A stretch of DNA of 64,000 bases from Agrobacterium arsenijevicii (GCA_000949895.1 JWIT01000003.1:62001-126000); one strand, 5' to 3'. Counted from the first letter of the stretch, positions 28,781 to 38,735 are shown. Notes: generated by a model not told the origin, from the sequence alone. Program-made: numbers and translations.

Positions 28781-30226
28781 ATGGAAAATGAAGCGGAAAA
28801 AGACCTTGCCCAATGGGGCGGGCAGGTTCTTCCAACCCAGCCGCGCGGCAATTTCGCCGTCAGCCTGCGTTCGCCGGGCGCGAAGTTCCTGATGATCGGT
28901 TTCATATCGATGGTTCTGCTGGTGCCGCTCCTGCTTGTCTGGGGACTGACGGAGGAGCGTGCCACGCGGGCGGAAAGCGTGTCGGCGCGCATTGCAACTG
29001 GCTGGGGCGGCGATCAGGTGGTCAACGGACCCTATCTTGCCGTGCCATTCGACGTGGACCGCCGCCGCGAGGTGAATGGCCAGAGCCTGGTCGACCGCAC
29101 CACCGAATGGGCGCTGGTCATGCCGGAAACATTACAGGTGACGGCCGATCTCAAGACCGAGGAGAAGCAGCTGTCGATCTACAGCCTGCCGGTCTATAGC
29201 GGTAACCTTGTCCTGAACGGCCGTTTCGGCCCCGACATCCTTCGGGATCTCGCCCGTTTCTCCGGTACGCCGCGGCTGGACAACGCCATTCTCGTTCTCA
29301 GCATTCAGGATATGACCGGCATAAGATCGAGCGCCGGTGTGAGGATCGACGGCGGTCCCGTTTTGCCGTTCGATCCCGGTATGCGCGATATTTCGGTGAT
29401 CGCCACGCGTGTTGGTCAGGAAACGGCGATCAGATCCGATGCCGGGGTGCACAGGTCGATTGACAGAAACCTTGTCGAAACCGGTTTCGCCTTCGATATT
29501 GCATTTTCCCTGAACGGTTCCAGCAGTTTCGCCGTGGCATCCGCAGGCCAGACGACGAGTTTTACGGCAAAAGCCGATTGGCCGCATCCCGGCTTCGAAG
29601 GTTTGTTCCTGCCGGAGGAAAAGACCGTCACCGCCACGGATTTCAAGGCCAACTGGACGATTCCCTATCTTGCGAGGGGAATAGACCGGGTGGTGGAGGG
29701 CGCGCGCCTGCCGCTGTCCAATAGTCTGATGACGATCAACCTCGTCGAACCCGTGAAGTTCTACCAGGTCATCTCCCGGACGCTGAAATATTCGATAGGG
29801 TTCATCTCGCTGGTTTTTCTTGCCGTCTTCATCGTTGAACTCAAGGGCGGCAGTATCGTGCATTGGATACAGTACGTGCTGACGGGGTTGGCCTTGATTG
29901 TTTTCTACGTATTGCTGCTGGCGCTTTCGGAGCACACGGGGTTCACCATCGCCTATACCACGGCTTCGGTGTCGACGGCGTCGCTGATCGCTTTTTATCT
30001 CGGAAGCGCAACCAATAGTCGTAGAAACGGTGTAGCACTGTTTACGGTTTTGGCGGTCGCCTATGGCGTTATGTATCTGGTTCTTAATGAAGATGAATAT
30101 GCGCTGCTGGCCGGCGCGGTGATTTCCTTCATCACCATTGCCGCAACCATGTTCGCCACCCGGCGGGTCGACTGGTCCGGTGCCGGTGCCTCCGGAACGC
30201 CGCGGGCCGCAAGCGACGCAGCATAA
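28781..30226 (+). CDS. creD: CreD family inner membrane protein
   Basis: 481 residues. One N-terminal membrane helix (about 36-56), a large periplasmic domain (about 57-325), then about six C-terminal helices. The CreD signature region YVLLLALSEHTGFTIAYTTA and SLVFLAVFIVELKGGSIVHWIQYVL are clear. In enterics creD belongs to the CreBC regulon and affects envelope integrity and colicin/beta-lactam phenotypes; no creBC genes are present here. It stands alone between the aspS terminator and the chemoreceptor gene, with a 7-bp hairpin (30235-30256) after its stop. Confidence 0.92.
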   Translation: MENEAEKDLAQWGGQVLPTQPRGNFAVSLRSPGAKFLMIGFISMVLLVPLLLVWGLTEERATRAESVSARIATGWGGDQVVNGPYLAVPFDVDRRREVNGQSLVDRTTEWALVMPETLQVTADLKTEEKQLSIYSLPVYSGNLVLNGRFGPDILRDLARFSGTPRLDNAILVLSIQDMTGIRSSAGVRIDGGPVLPFDPGMRDISVIATRVGQETAIRSDAGVHRSIDRNLVETGFAFDIAFSLNGSSSFAVASAGQTTSFTAKADWPHPGFEGLFLPEEKTVTATDFKANWTIPYLARGIDRVVEGARLPLSNSLMTINLVEPVKFYQVISRTLKYSIGFISLVFLAVFIVELKGGSIVHWIQYVLTGLALIVFYVLLLALSEHTGFTIAYTTASVSTASLIAFYLGSATNSRRNGVALFTVLAVAYGVMYLVLNEDEYALLAGAVISFITIAATMFATRRVDWSGAGASGTPRAASDAA

Positions 30227-30538
30227 ATCCCGCCCCGGCTCGTTCGTATGAGCCGGTACAAATCGCCGAAAACTCCCGCTTTTCGTTGCCCGGCTTGGTG
30301 TCTGGCGTGAAAAGCGGGGGATCGGCGGCGAGGCGGTGCCCGGCCCCATCCGTTGTCCACCGTATTTGCGGCAAGGAGGGCGTTGCGGTTGCCGGTCTGC
30401 TTTCAGGCTTCGCGCGATGCGCTCCCGCAAGGCTTGTGGATTGTCATAAAAACTTAATCGAACTGACAAATCCGGTAGAGGACTTTTTAAGTCTTGTCGA
30501 TCATTCATCCCCCGTAAAGTTTCGCAAACGAGGGTTGC
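30227..30538. other. 312-base non-coding gap with inverted repeats
   Basis: No credible gene on either strand. It contains a 7-bp hairpin CCGGCTC/GAGCCGG at 30235-30256 lacking a T-run (probable creD 3' end), then a 10-bp inverted repeat CCCGCTTTTC (30275-30284) / GAAAAGCGGG (30309-30318) with a 24-base loop. The AT-richer last 100 bases probably hold the promoter of the chemoreceptor gene. A small RNA cannot be excluded. Confidence 0.5.
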
Positions 30539-32644
30539 ATGTTTTCGCTGGTTTCGACGTTCAAAATTGCGCATCGCGTGTCGATGCTGGCGCTGGCTGC
30601 ACTATGCGGCATCGCCGTCATCGCGGGCATGCTGCTGTGGCAGAGGGAAATGGAGGCGCGTTATCGCGTCGCTGAAGAGACTTTGATCCAGAGGGACGGT
30701 GTGCTGACGGGGTTGGTGGGGGATCTGGATGAAAGCCGCCTGCACCAGCGGGATTTCCTGCTTTCCAGGGACATGAAATCCGTGGCTGAGTTCGATGAGA
30801 CGATGGGCAGGGTCCGCCAGTCCATGAGCACGCTCGAAGGCAGCGCGACGCCGCAGACCCGCGCAAGGCTCGATACGCTGGCGCAGGGCGCTGCTGCCTA
30901 TACCGAACGCATGAAGGCGCTTGTTTCCAAAAACAGGGAATTGGGCCTCACGCCCGCCGACGGCCTTGAAGGGGCAATGCGAAACGGCGTGCATTCCATC
31001 GAAAAACTCGTCGATGTCGTCGCCAATGCCGAGATCCGCGCCAGCATGCTGATGATGCGCCGGCACGAAAAGGATTTCATCCTGCGACGCGATGAGGCCT
31101 ATACGGCAAAACATGCCGCCGAGGTGGAGACCTTCAAGGCGCTGGTGAAACTGGAGTACCGGCCGGGCGCCGAGCGCCAGCGCATCATGGACGCGCTGGA
31201 GATTTACACCGCCTCCTTCCGTTTTTACGCGCAGGCCGTGCTGGAGGAGCAGAAGGCGCGCGAAACGGTCGCTTCCGCCTATAATGCGCTGCTGCCCGTC
31301 GTCGCGGATATTTCCGCGGCCTATCGGCAGGAACGGGAAGCCAGCGCGCTAGAAAACAGGACCGCTGCGGAAACGACGGTTTCGATTGTCGTCGCCCTTA
31401 TCGCGCTTGCCGTCGTGAGCCTTTTTGCCGGGGTCTATTTCATCGGCCGGTCGATAACCCGCCCGGCGACCGCGATCACCGGCGCGATGCGCCGTCTGGC
31501 TGAAGGGGAAACCGAGTTTACCGTTCCCGGTCTTCGCCGCGGGGATGAATTTGGCGCCATGGCGCAGGCGCTGGAGATTTTCCGGCAGGCGGCCATCGCC
31601 AAGGTCGAGCTGGAGACACAGGCGCTCGCGGCCCGGCAGCGCACCGAGGATGAAAAAGTACGGTTCCAGCGCGAGGCGGAAGCGCAAGCGCAGGCGCGGT
31701 TGATGCAGGCGACCACCGGATTTGCGGTGGCGCTGCGCCGCCTTGCCGCCGGCGATCTGTCTTTCGAGCTGAACGAACCTTTTGCAGCGGATTTCGAAGC
31801 GCTGCGCCACGATCTCAACCAGACGATCCGCCAGCTCGATGCCGTCATGTCCGGCGTTGTGCAGTCCAGCGTGGCGATAGACGGCGGCAGCCAGGAAATC
31901 AGCCAGGGTGCTGCCGATCTTGCTCGCCGCACCGAGCAACAGGCCGCCTCACTCGAAGAGACCGCCGCCGCACTTGATGAGTTGACGGCGAATATCCGTA
32001 TTTCGGCCGACCGTGCGGTGGAAGCCCGTGCGGTCGCCCACTCGGCCGATCAGGATGCCAATCGTACGGCCAATCTGGTCGTCGATACGATCACGGCCAT
32101 GGAAAAGATCGAGCAATCCTCCGGCAAGATCGGCAGCATCATCAGCGTCATCGACGAGATCGCCTTCCAGACCAACCTTCTCGCGCTCAATGCTGGTGTC
32201 GAGGCCGCACGCGCGGGCGAAGCGGGACGTGGCTTTGCCGTCGTTGCGCAGGAGGTTCGCGAACTGGCGCAGCGCTCCGCGAAAGCCGCCGCCGAGATCA
32301 AGGTGCTTATCCGCAACTCCGGCACGGAGGTGACGGAAGGTGCGCGTTTCGTCCGGGAAACCGGTGCTGCCCTGTCGCGCATCGGCGGCTCGGTCAAGGT
32401 GATCAACGACCATATCGAAGCGATTGCCGCTGCCACAAAGGAACAGTCGCTCGGGCTTTCCGAGATCAACACCGCCGTCAACCATCTGGATCAGGGCACG
32501 CAGCAGAACGCTGCCATGGTCGAGGAAAACAATGCCGCCAGCGCCATGCTGGCCGGCGAGACCGCGCGTCTCAAGGAGCTGGTCTGTCAGTTCCAGTTGA
32601 GCGACGCGGACATGCAGCGGTACGGCCTGCGCGAAGCGGCCTGA
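30539..32644 (+). CDS. Methyl-accepting chemotaxis protein with long helical sensor
   Basis: 701-residue transmembrane chemoreceptor. TM1 about 13-33, then a roughly 245-residue all-helical periplasmic domain containing LHQRDFLLSRD and RRHEKDFILRRDE. These paired repeats are typical of the HBM (helical bimodular) sensor, which in Pseudomonas McpS binds organic acids. TM2 about 280-303, a HAMP domain (RSITRPATAITGAMRRLAEG), then a second HAMP-like segment (RRLAAGDLSFELNEPF). The signalling hairpin is IDEIAFQTNLLALNAGVEAARAG-type with flanking methylation helices. There is no C-terminal CheR/CheB tethering pentapeptide. The ligand is unknown. Monocistronic, with a terminator after it. Confidence 0.92.
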   Translation: MFSLVSTFKIAHRVSMLALAALCGIAVIAGMLLWQREMEARYRVAEETLIQRDGVLTGLVGDLDESRLHQRDFLLSRDMKSVAEFDETMGRVRQSMSTLEGSATPQTRARLDTLAQGAAAYTERMKALVSKNRELGLTPADGLEGAMRNGVHSIEKLVDVVANAEIRASMLMMRRHEKDFILRRDEAYTAKHAAEVETFKALVKLEYRPGAERQRIMDALEIYTASFRFYAQAVLEEQKARETVASAYNALLPVVADISAAYRQEREASALENRTAAETTVSIVVALIALAVVSLFAGVYFIGRSITRPATAITGAMRRLAEGETEFTVPGLRRGDEFGAMAQALEIFRQAAIAKVELETQALAARQRTEDEKVRFQREAEAQAQARLMQATTGFAVALRRLAAGDLSFELNEPFAADFEALRHDLNQTIRQLDAVMSGVVQSSVAIDGGSQEISQGAADLARRTEQQAASLEETAAALDELTANIRISADRAVEARAVAHSADQDANRTANLVVDTITAMEKIEQSSGKIGSIISVIDEIAFQTNLLALNAGVEAARAGEAGRGFAVVAQEVRELAQRSAKAAAEIKVLIRNSGTEVTEGARFVRETGAALSRIGGSVKVINDHIEAIAAATKEQSLGLSEINTAVNHLDQGTQQNAAMVEENNAASAMLAGETARLKELVCQFQLSDADMQRYGLREAA

Positions 32645-32664
32645 CGCCGTATTCAGGGCATCGA

Positions 32665-32697
32665 AAAGCGGGCGCGCAACTTGCTGCCCGCTTTTTT
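32665..32697 (+). terminator. Rho-independent terminator after the chemoreceptor gene
   Basis: Stem AAAGCGGGC/GCCCGCTTT with a 12-base loop and a run of six T, 20 bases after the stop. Confidence 0.88.
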
Positions 32698-32707
32698 GCC
32701 GTTTATA

Positions 32708-32851
32708 GGTGGGTCACTCACCGCGGACCCGGTGAAATTCCGGGTGGCTCTTCTGGCCGCCGATCCGCCAGACAACGCAAAGCACCGACATTCTTTTTCA
32801 ATCTACCGGACTTGTTTCCGGCCGGTGCGTCATACTTTGCGAAAAAATCAA
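32708..32851 (+). promoter_or_regulatory. Highly structured 5' leader of the SulP gene, candidate cis-regulatory RNA
   Basis: Between the upstream terminator and the SulP ATG the sequence folds by eye into two modules. Module A: hairpin GGTG/CACC (32708-32722), then GCGG (32723) closing with CCGC (32765-32768) around two hairpins, ACCCGG/CCGGGT (loop TGAAATT) and GGC/GCC. Module B: CGCAAAG-CACCG (32776-32787) pairs with CGGTG...CTTTGCG (32823-32841) enclosing CCGG/CCGG. Module B ends 11 bases before the ATG, covering the place where an RBS would be. I recall a published alphaproteobacterial sul1 RNA motif upstream of sulfate transporter genes; identity with it is unverified. Confidence 0.55.
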
Positions 32852-34333
32852 ATGAACAGATTTCAGACTTACAAACGTGAGTGGCTCTCCAATATTCGCG
32901 GCGATGTGCTTTCCGGCATCGTCGTCGCACTCGCCCTCATTCCCGAAGCAATCGGCTTTTCCGTCATCGCCGGCGTCGATCCGAAGGTAGGGCTGTTCGC
33001 ATCCTTTGCCATCGCCTGCGTCTGCGCTTTCACCGGCGGTCGTCCAGGCATGATTTCCGCAGCAACAGCCGCTACCGCCGTCCTGATGGTCACGCTCGTC
33101 AAGGAACACGGCCTGCAATATCTCTTTGCAACCACCATCCTCATGGGCGTACTGCAGATCGCCGCGGGCTTTGCCAGGCTCGGCCGGGTGATGCGCTTCG
33201 TCTCGCGCTCGGTCATGACCGGTTTCGTCAACGCGCTGGCAATCCTGATCTTCATGGCGCAATTGCCCGAACTGATCGGCGTGCCGGTCGCAACCTATGT
33301 CATGATCGCGGCTGGCCTTGCGATCATCTATCTCTTTCCGCTGGTCACGAAAATCATACCGTCGCCGCTGGTCGCCATCGTCGTTTTGACCTGCGTGGCG
33401 GTTTTCTTTGGTATGGATATCCGCACGGTCGGCAATCTCGGCGAGCTGCCCTCGACGCTGCCGGTCTTTGCCCTGCCGCAGGTGCCGCTAACCTTCGAAA
33501 CGCTTCAGATCATCTTTCCCTATTCCGCAGCGCTTGCCGCCGTCGGTCTACTGGAATCGCTGCTGACGGCACAGATTGTCGACGATATGACGGATACCGG
33601 CAGCAACAAGAGCCGGGAATGCATCGGGCAGGGGACAGGCAACATCGCGTCTGCGCTCATCGGCGGCATGGGCGGCTGCGCCATGATCGGCCAGTCCGTC
33701 ATCAATGTCAGATCCGGCGGCAGGGGCCGGCTCTCCACCTTCGTGGCGGGCGCCTTCCTGCTGTTCCTCATTCTGGTGCTGGACGATCTTGTCCGCATCA
33801 TTCCTATGGCCGCTCTGGTGGCGGTCATGATCATGGTTTCGATCGGCACCTTCTCGTGGCGCTCGATCCTCGATCTCCGCCGCAATCCGCCGTCTTCCAG
33901 CATCGTCATGCTGGTGACGGTCGGCACGGTGCTGGCGACCCATGATCTTGCAAAGGGTGTGCTGGCGGGCGTGCTTCTGTCCGGCGTGTTTTTCGCGGGC
34001 AAGGTTTCAAAACTCTTCCACGTCCGTCCCGAACTTGCAGCGGATGGCCGGCACCGCATCTACCGCGTCGATGGTCAGATATTCTTCGCTTCGACCGAAA
34101 GCTTCATCGCCGCTTTCGATTTTGTCGAAGAAGTGGAGGCGGTGACGATCGACGTCACACAGGCGCATCTGTGGGATATCTCGGCTGTCGGTGCGCTGGA
34201 CAAGGTGGTGCTGAAATTCCGCAAGACCGGCAAGAGGGTCGAGGTGATCGGCGTCAACGCGGCGAGCGCCCATATGATCGACCGTTTCGCCCTGCACGAC
34301 AAGCGTGATAGCGCAACGACGCCGCTGCACTGA
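32852..34333 (+). CDS. SulP family anion transporter with STAS domain
   Basis: About 493 residues. Ten or more membrane segments of the SLC26/SulP fold start with [20 protein letters not shown]. The conserved core [41 protein letters not shown] and [11 protein letters not shown] follows. A cytoplasmic STAS domain (about residues 405-490) contains [13 protein letters not shown] and [20 protein letters not shown]. Sulfate or bicarbonate are the usual substrates (BicA-like members lack long termini, as here). The ATG has no clear Shine-Dalgarno and lies directly after a strong hairpin, consistent with RNA-level control. Confidence 0.9.
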   Translation: MNRFQTYKREWLSNIRGDVLSGIVVALALIPEAIGFSVIAGVDPKVGLFASFAIACVCAFTGGRPGMISAATAATAVLMVTLVKEHGLQYLFATTILMGVLQIAAGFARLGRVMRFVSRSVMTGFVNALAILIFMAQLPELIGVPVATYVMIAAGLAIIYLFPLVTKIIPSPLVAIVVLTCVAVFFGMDIRTVGNLGELPSTLPVFALPQVPLTFETLQIIFPYSAALAAVGLLESLLTAQIVDDMTDTGSNKSRECIGQGTGNIASALIGGMGGCAMIGQSVINVRSGGRGRLSTFVAGAFLLFLILVLDDLVRIIPMAALVAVMIMVSIGTFSWRSILDLRRNPPSSSIVMLVTVGTVLATHDLAKGVLAGVLLSGVFFAGKVSKLFHVRPELAADGRHRIYRVDGQIFFASTESFIAAFDFVEEVEAVTIDVTQAHLWDISAVGALDKVVLKFRKTGKRVEVIGVNAASAHMIDRFALHDKRDSATTPLH

Positions 34334-34343
34334 GCAGAAGTGA

Positions 34344-34371
34344 AAAGCCCCGGCGTAACCGGGGCTTTTTG
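34344..34371. terminator. Bidirectional terminator between convergent SulP and periplasmic-protein genes
   Basis: Perfect 10-bp stem AAAGCCCCGG/CCGGGGCTTT with a five-base loop. It has T-runs on both strands and lies between the stop codons at 34333 and 34377. Confidence 0.92.
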
Positions 34372-34376
34372 TTGTG

Positions 34377-35567
34377 CTATTCGTTTGCCGTCACCGAGAC
34401 GCCGAGCATTGTCGGCAGGGTGTTCGGCGCGCCCATGGCAGCGCCCATGATCATCGGGAACGGGACCGGCTTTTCCGGTGCTGCCGAGATGGAGAAGCTC
34501 TTCGGGTCGTCGATATAGGCATTGATCGCCGCCGACACCATGTTCTGCAATTCCGGAACGTTGAGCGAGGCCATCATCATTGGCGCCATGCCCTTGATGG
34601 TCTGGGCGAGCTGCTCGCCGGTCATACCCTGCTGGCTGGCGGCGTAATCGATGGCGCGCTTGGTGATGCTGGCGTCCTCGAAGCTGATTTCAGCATTAAC
34701 GAAGGAAAGCTGCTGCATCAGGCCGAGCATTGCGAGGCCCGCTGCCTGGTCCGCCTGTTCCTTGTTCGGATTTGCGGCCTGCGCCTTTACCGTCTCCTGC
34801 ATCGACTTGATGAAGGCGAGCGTGTAACCGGAGAAACCGAACGACATGTTGAGACGGCCGACATTGTCGAGGTCGATGGCGTATTCCTCGACGTCGACGG
34901 TGCCGGAGGCAACTTCCCAGCTTCCGCTCATGGTCATGTTGCCGGAAAGGGCCTTCAGATTGAGCTTCTCAATGGCGTCCTTCGTGGCCGGATCGGTGAC
35001 TTCGCTGAGATCAGCCTTGAAGCCCGATGCGTCGAGATCAAAGCCGATCGAGGCCTTGTCATCGCTGACGGACATCGTCGCGCTGCTTTCCGCAAGCGAG
35101 AAAGCCTGCTTGCCGTCGACGGAGACGGAAATCGGACCGCTATGCGCCTCGTCATAGAACATCAGCGCGTCAATTGTGCCCGTCGTCGCATCGGCAGGGA
35201 TGGTGAGGCCCGACATGTAGATGTCGTTGGCCTTGATCTCCACGTTTTCCTGCTTGTAGTCGACATTGTCGAAACGCGCATTCTTGATCTTGTAGCCGCC
35301 GTTGTTTTCTTCAACGCCTTCGAGCGTAACGTTGCCAACGGGAATTTTCTTGGCCGGATCGGCAGCCGCGCTGAAGGTCACGCCGTTCAGCGTCACCGTG
35401 GTGCCGTTGACGGCAACGGAGCCGACAGCGAGTTCCCCGCCCTGCGCGCCGTAGGCTGCATTGATCTTTTTCAGCACGTCGCCGCCGTCAAGTGCGAAAG
35501 CCGGTGCGGAAAGCGCGAGAAGCGCGGCACTTGCGAAAAGAATCTGCCGGGTGGATTTCAGTCTCAT
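34377..35567 (-). CDS. Exported protein of unknown function, AsmA/YdgA-like beta-repeat
   Basis: 396 residues. A signal peptide (KSTRQILFASAALLALSAPA) ends at about FA-LDGG. The rest is a mixture of short beta strands (VNGTTVTLNGVTFSA, IKNARFDNVDYKQENVEIKA, GTIDALMFYDE) in the alternating pattern of large periplasmic lipid-transfer-like or DUF945-like proteins. A Met/Ala/Gln-rich helical part follows (about 255-345). I do not recognise a named family. Length and lack of cysteines fit a soluble periplasmic location. GAGGGACG precedes the ATG. It diverges from parC and shares a bidirectional terminator with the SulP gene. Confidence 0.72.
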   Translation of the reverse strand: MRLKSTRQILFASAALLALSAPAFALDGGDVLKKINAAYGAQGGELAVGSVAVNGTTVTLNGVTFSAAADPAKKIPVGNVTLEGVEENNGGYKIKNARFDNVDYKQENVEIKANDIYMSGLTIPADATTGTIDALMFYDEAHSGPISVSVDGKQAFSLAESSATMSVSDDKASIGFDLDASGFKADLSEVTDPATKDAIEKLNLKALSGNMTMSGSWEVASGTVDVEEYAIDLDNVGRLNMSFGFSGYTLAFIKSMQETVKAQAANPNKEQADQAAGLAMLGLMQQLSFVNAEISFEDASITKRAIDYAASQQGMTGEQLAQTIKGMAPMMMASLNVPELQNMVSAAINAYIDDPKSFSISAAPEKPVPFPMIMGAAMGAPNTLPTMLGVSVTANE

Positions 35568-35797
35568 GATGTTTCGTCCCTCAATGTGCGGATGCGCACC
35601 GTGTTCTAAATGCGAATGGTGACAGTTATATTCGCGATTATTCAAAGGTCTACAGGATTTAGATCGATTCGTATGACGGCGGCATTGCGGCATTCCCAAC
35701 GCAGTTAACAAAAATCGTTATAAAAGGGGTGCTTTCGTCCACAGCCGAGACCCCTGAATTCCTTGCCGGGAATCGGCATTTCCGCTAGTCAAGCACC

Positions 35798-38050
35798 ATG
35801 GGAAAAAATCTTGTACCTCCGTCAGGCGGAGACGATAACATTCATCCGGTCGATTTGAAGGCGGCGCTTGAAGAGCGCTACCTTGCTTACGCTTTGTCCA
35901 CGATCATGCATCGTGCGCTGCCGGATGTGCGCGACGGCCTGAAGCCGGTTCACCGCCGCATCATCCACGCCATGAGCGAAATGGGCATTCGCCCCAACTC
36001 TGCCTTCAAGAAATGCGCCCGTATCGTCGGCGACGTGATCGGTAAGTTCCACCCGCATGGCGACCAGTCGGTCTACGATGCACTGGTGCGCCTCGCGCAG
36101 GATTTCTCGCAGCGTTATCCGATTGTCGACGGGCAGGGCAATTTCGGCAATATCGATGGCGACGGTGCCGCCGCCTATCGTTACACCGAAGCGCGCATGA
36201 CCGAGGTGGCGGCGCTGCTGCTGGAAGGCATCGGTGAGGATGCGGTGGATTTCCGCGCCACCTATAACGAGGAAGACGAGGAACCGGTTGTACTGCCGGG
36301 TGCGTTTCCCAATCTGCTCGCCAACGGAGCCTCCGGCATCGCCGTCGGCATGGCGACATCGATCCCGCCGCACAACGCCCACGAGCTTTGCGACGCGGCG
36401 CTCCATCTCATCAAACATCCCGATGCGACGGTTGAAAAGCTGGTGGAGTTCATTCCCGGCCCCGACCTGCCGACCGGTGGCGTGATCATCGAAAGCCGCG
36501 AGAATATTCTCGATGCCTATAAGACGGGGCGCGGTGGTTTCCGCGTGCGCGCCAAATGGGAAACGGAAGACCTCGGACGCGGCGGTTATCAGATCGTCAT
36601 CACCGAAATCCCGTTCCAGGTGCAGAAATCGCGGCTGATCGAAAAGATCGCCGAGCTGCTGCTCGCCCGCAAACTGCCGCTGCTCGAAGATGTCAGAGAC
36701 GAATCCGCTGAAGACGTACGCATCGTGCTGGTGCCGAAAAACCGCACCGTCGATGCGACGCTGTTGATGGAATCGTTGTTCCGCCTTTCCGACCTCGAAA
36801 GCCGCCTGCCGCTCAACATGAACGTGTTGTCGCTTGGCAAGGTGCCGAAGGTGATGGCGCTGAACGAGGTGCTGAGCGAATGGCTGGCGCACCGCAAGGA
36901 CGTGCTGGTCCGCCGTTCCCGCCACCGTCTCGCGGCCATCGATCGCAGGCTTGAGATTCTCGGCGGCCTGCTGGTCGCCTATCTCAATCTCGACGAGGTG
37001 ATCCGCATCATCCGTGAGGAAGACGAGCCGAAACAGGTGATGATGGCGAAATGGTCGCTCACCGACAATCAGGCCGAAGCCATCCTCAACATGCGACTGC
37101 GCAATCTGCGCAAGCTTGAGGAGTTCGAAATCCGCAAGGAGTTCGACGAACTCAGCAGCGAGAAGGCCGAGATCGAGTCGCTGCTCGCCTCCGATGAGAA
37201 GCAGTGGCAGACCGTCGCCTGGGAAATCGGCGAAGTTAAAAAGAAATATGCCAAGGCAACCGAGATCGGCCGTCGCCGCACGCAGTTCGCGGATGCGCCG
37301 GATGCCGATATCGAGGCCATTCAGCAGGCGATGATCGAGAAGGAACCGGTCACCATCGTCATCTCGCAGAAGGGCTGGATCCGGGCGCTGAAGGGGCACA
37401 TGTCCGATACGTCGGCCCTGACCTTCAAGGAGGGCGATGGCCCGAAGCTCGCCTTCCCGGCGCAGACGACCGATAAGCTGCTGTTGCTGACGACCGGCGG
37501 CAAGGCCTATACGCTCGGCGCCGACAAGCTGCCGGGCGGGCGCGGCCATGGCGAGCCGATCCGCATCATGGTCGATATGGAGAACGATCAGGACATCCTG
37601 ACCGCCTTCGTCCACGATCCGTCGCGCAAGCTTTTGCTCGTCTCCACCGGCGGCAACGGTTTCATCGTGCCGGAGACCGAAATGGTCGCCAATACCCGCA
37701 AGGGCAAGCAGATCATGAATGTCTCCATGCCTGACGAAGCCAAGCTCGCGGTTCCGGTCACGGGCGACCATGTCGCGGTGGTCGGCGAGAACCGCAAGCT
37801 TCTGGCCTTCCCGCTGTCGCAGGTGCCGGAAATGTCACGCGGCAAGGGCGTGCGCCTGCAGCGCTACAAGGACGGCGGTGTCGTTGACGTGAAATGCTTC
37901 GCACTCGCGGAAGGTTTGAGCTGGTCCGACACGGCCGGACGTCTCTTCACCAAAGTCGGTGAGGAATTGCGCGAATGGCTGGCCGACCGCGCCACCGTTG
38001 GCCGCACCGTACCGAAGGGTTTTCCGCGTAGCGGGAAGTTTGGCGGGTAA
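35798..38050 (+). CDS. parC: DNA topoisomerase IV subunit A (ParC)
   Basis: Decatenating type II topoisomerase subunit, 750 residues. The breakage-reunion domain has [31 protein letters not shown] and the active Tyr in [11 protein letters not shown] (Y129). A shortened C-terminal domain of degenerate pinwheel repeats ([37 protein letters not shown]) is ParC-like; GyrA in this group is longer and has the GyrA box. In the quinolone-binding segment the residue at the E. coli Ser80 position is Gln (Q90) and the Glu84 position is Asp (D94). A 10-bp inverted repeat follows the stop. Confidence 0.94.
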   Translation: MGKNLVPPSGGDDNIHPVDLKAALEERYLAYALSTIMHRALPDVRDGLKPVHRRIIHAMSEMGIRPNSAFKKCARIVGDVIGKFHPHGDQSVYDALVRLAQDFSQRYPIVDGQGNFGNIDGDGAAAYRYTEARMTEVAALLLEGIGEDAVDFRATYNEEDEEPVVLPGAFPNLLANGASGIAVGMATSIPPHNAHELCDAALHLIKHPDATVEKLVEFIPGPDLPTGGVIIESRENILDAYKTGRGGFRVRAKWETEDLGRGGYQIVITEIPFQVQKSRLIEKIAELLLARKLPLLEDVRDESAEDVRIVLVPKNRTVDATLLMESLFRLSDLESRLPLNMNVLSLGKVPKVMALNEVLSEWLAHRKDVLVRRSRHRLAAIDRRLEILGGLLVAYLNLDEVIRIIREEDEPKQVMMAKWSLTDNQAEAILNMRLRNLRKLEEFEIRKEFDELSSEKAEIESLLASDEKQWQTVAWEIGEVKKKYAKATEIGRRRTQFADAPDADIEAIQQAMIEKEPVTIVISQKGWIRALKGHMSDTSALTFKEGDGPKLAFPAQTTDKLLLLTTGGKAYTLGADKLPGGRGHGEPIRIMVDMENDQDILTAFVHDPSRKLLLVSTGGNGFIVPETEMVANTRKGKQIMNVSMPDEAKLAVPVTGDHVAVVGENRKLLAFPLSQVPEMSRGKGVRLQRYKDGGVVDVKCFALAEGLSWSDTAGRLFTKVGEELREWLADRATVGRTVPKGFPRSGKFGG

Positions 38051-38078
38051 AACCGTCTGCCGTTGATAGGATATCGAA

Positions 38079-38112
38079 GAACCGCCGCGTATCGAAAGAT
38101 GTGCGGCGGTTC
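38079..38112. terminator. Inverted repeat between convergent parC and doc
   Basis: Perfect 10-bp stem GAACCGCCGC/GCGGCGGTTC with a 14-base loop, between the stop codons of the two convergent genes. No strong T-run on either side, so it is a weak or Rho-assisted terminator. Confidence 0.55.
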
Positions 38113-38115
38113 CGT

Positions 38116-38505
38116 TCAGTGGAGTGGGATGGTGTGATCCTTAAGAAAACGGTATGCGCCTTCCTCGTCGATTTCACCTGCAGCGACATCAAGAACAAAA
38201 GCCACGATCTCAGCTTGCTCGGCAACGACTTCAAGTCCGTTTATAAAAAGGAAGGTGTAGGCGGCAAGAAAACCGGTGCGTTTGTTACCATCGGAAAATG
38301 GATGGTTGCGCGCTATACCGTAAAGATAAGCGGCGGCGAGTTTCAGCGGTTCCTCTTCTCCATAGGCAGCTTTGTGCAATGGACGTGCCAAGGCTGCTTC
38401 AAGTGCGTTTTCATCCTTTAGGCCCGGCAGGCCTCCGTGTTCGGCGAGTTGCTCTTGATGTATAACTTCGATGGCGGCACGGGAGAGCCACTTGATGTTG
38501 CTCAC
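38116..38505 (-). CDS. doc: Doc-type (Fic fold) toxin of a type II toxin-antitoxin module
   Basis: 129-residue Fic/Doc protein. The motif HPFSDGNKRTG begins at H68, the Doc form of HxFx(D/E)GNKR. Phage P1 Doc phosphorylates EF-Tu and stops translation. LPGLKDENALEAALARP near residues 26-42 is the conserved Doc N-terminal segment that contacts the antitoxin. The catalytic His, Asp and Asn/Lys/Arg are intact, so the toxin should be active. Its ATG overlaps the antitoxin stop (ATGA), the normal order antitoxin-toxin. Such modules are mobile; this one sits between parC and bpt without other mobile signs. Confidence 0.9.
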   Translation of the reverse strand: MSNIKWLSRAAIEVIHQEQLAEHGGLPGLKDENALEAALARPLHKAAYGEEEPLKLAAAYLYGIARNHPFSDGNKRTGFLAAYTFLFINGLEVVAEQAEIVAFVLDVAAGEIDEEGAYRFLKDHTIPLH

Positions 38506-38723
38506 TTGGCGAGTTCTCTCAAAGCTGTATGGTATTTTTTCATACCACGCCGGGCGGCTTCAAGCTGTTCCCTCAGTTCCGCATGCTCGGAAACGAGTTC
38601 GATGTTGCCGGCGGTTTCTCTGAGTTCCAGCTCGTCGCCGGCCTTAAGACCCATGCGATCCAAAACTTCCTTCGGAATGATGATGCCTTCGGAATTGCCG
38701 ATTTTGCGGATCGTGATGTTCAT
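38502..38723 (-). CDS. AbrB/MazE-like antitoxin, partner of Doc
   Basis: 73 residues. The N-terminal swapped-hairpin AbrB domain reads TIRKIGNSEGIIIPKEVLDR and MGLKAGDELEL. The C-terminal helical tail (HAELREQLEAARRGMKKYHT) would wrap the toxin. It is expected to neutralise Doc and to repress its own promoter as a complex. The ATG has AGGAGT eight bases upstream. Two GTTATAAC palindromes lie immediately before it and are the likely operator. An in-frame start 25 codons upstream would run through the operator and is rejected. Confidence 0.88.
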   Translation of the reverse strand: MNITIRKIGNSEGIIIPKEVLDRMGLKAGDELELRETAGNIELVSEHAELREQLEAARRGMKKYHTALRELAK

Positions 38724-38735
38724 GGCGATAACTCC

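Noticed and set aside
35798..38050. Gene as gyrA.
   Set aside because: C-terminal domain is short with degenerate repeats and no GyrA box; length 750 fits ParC.
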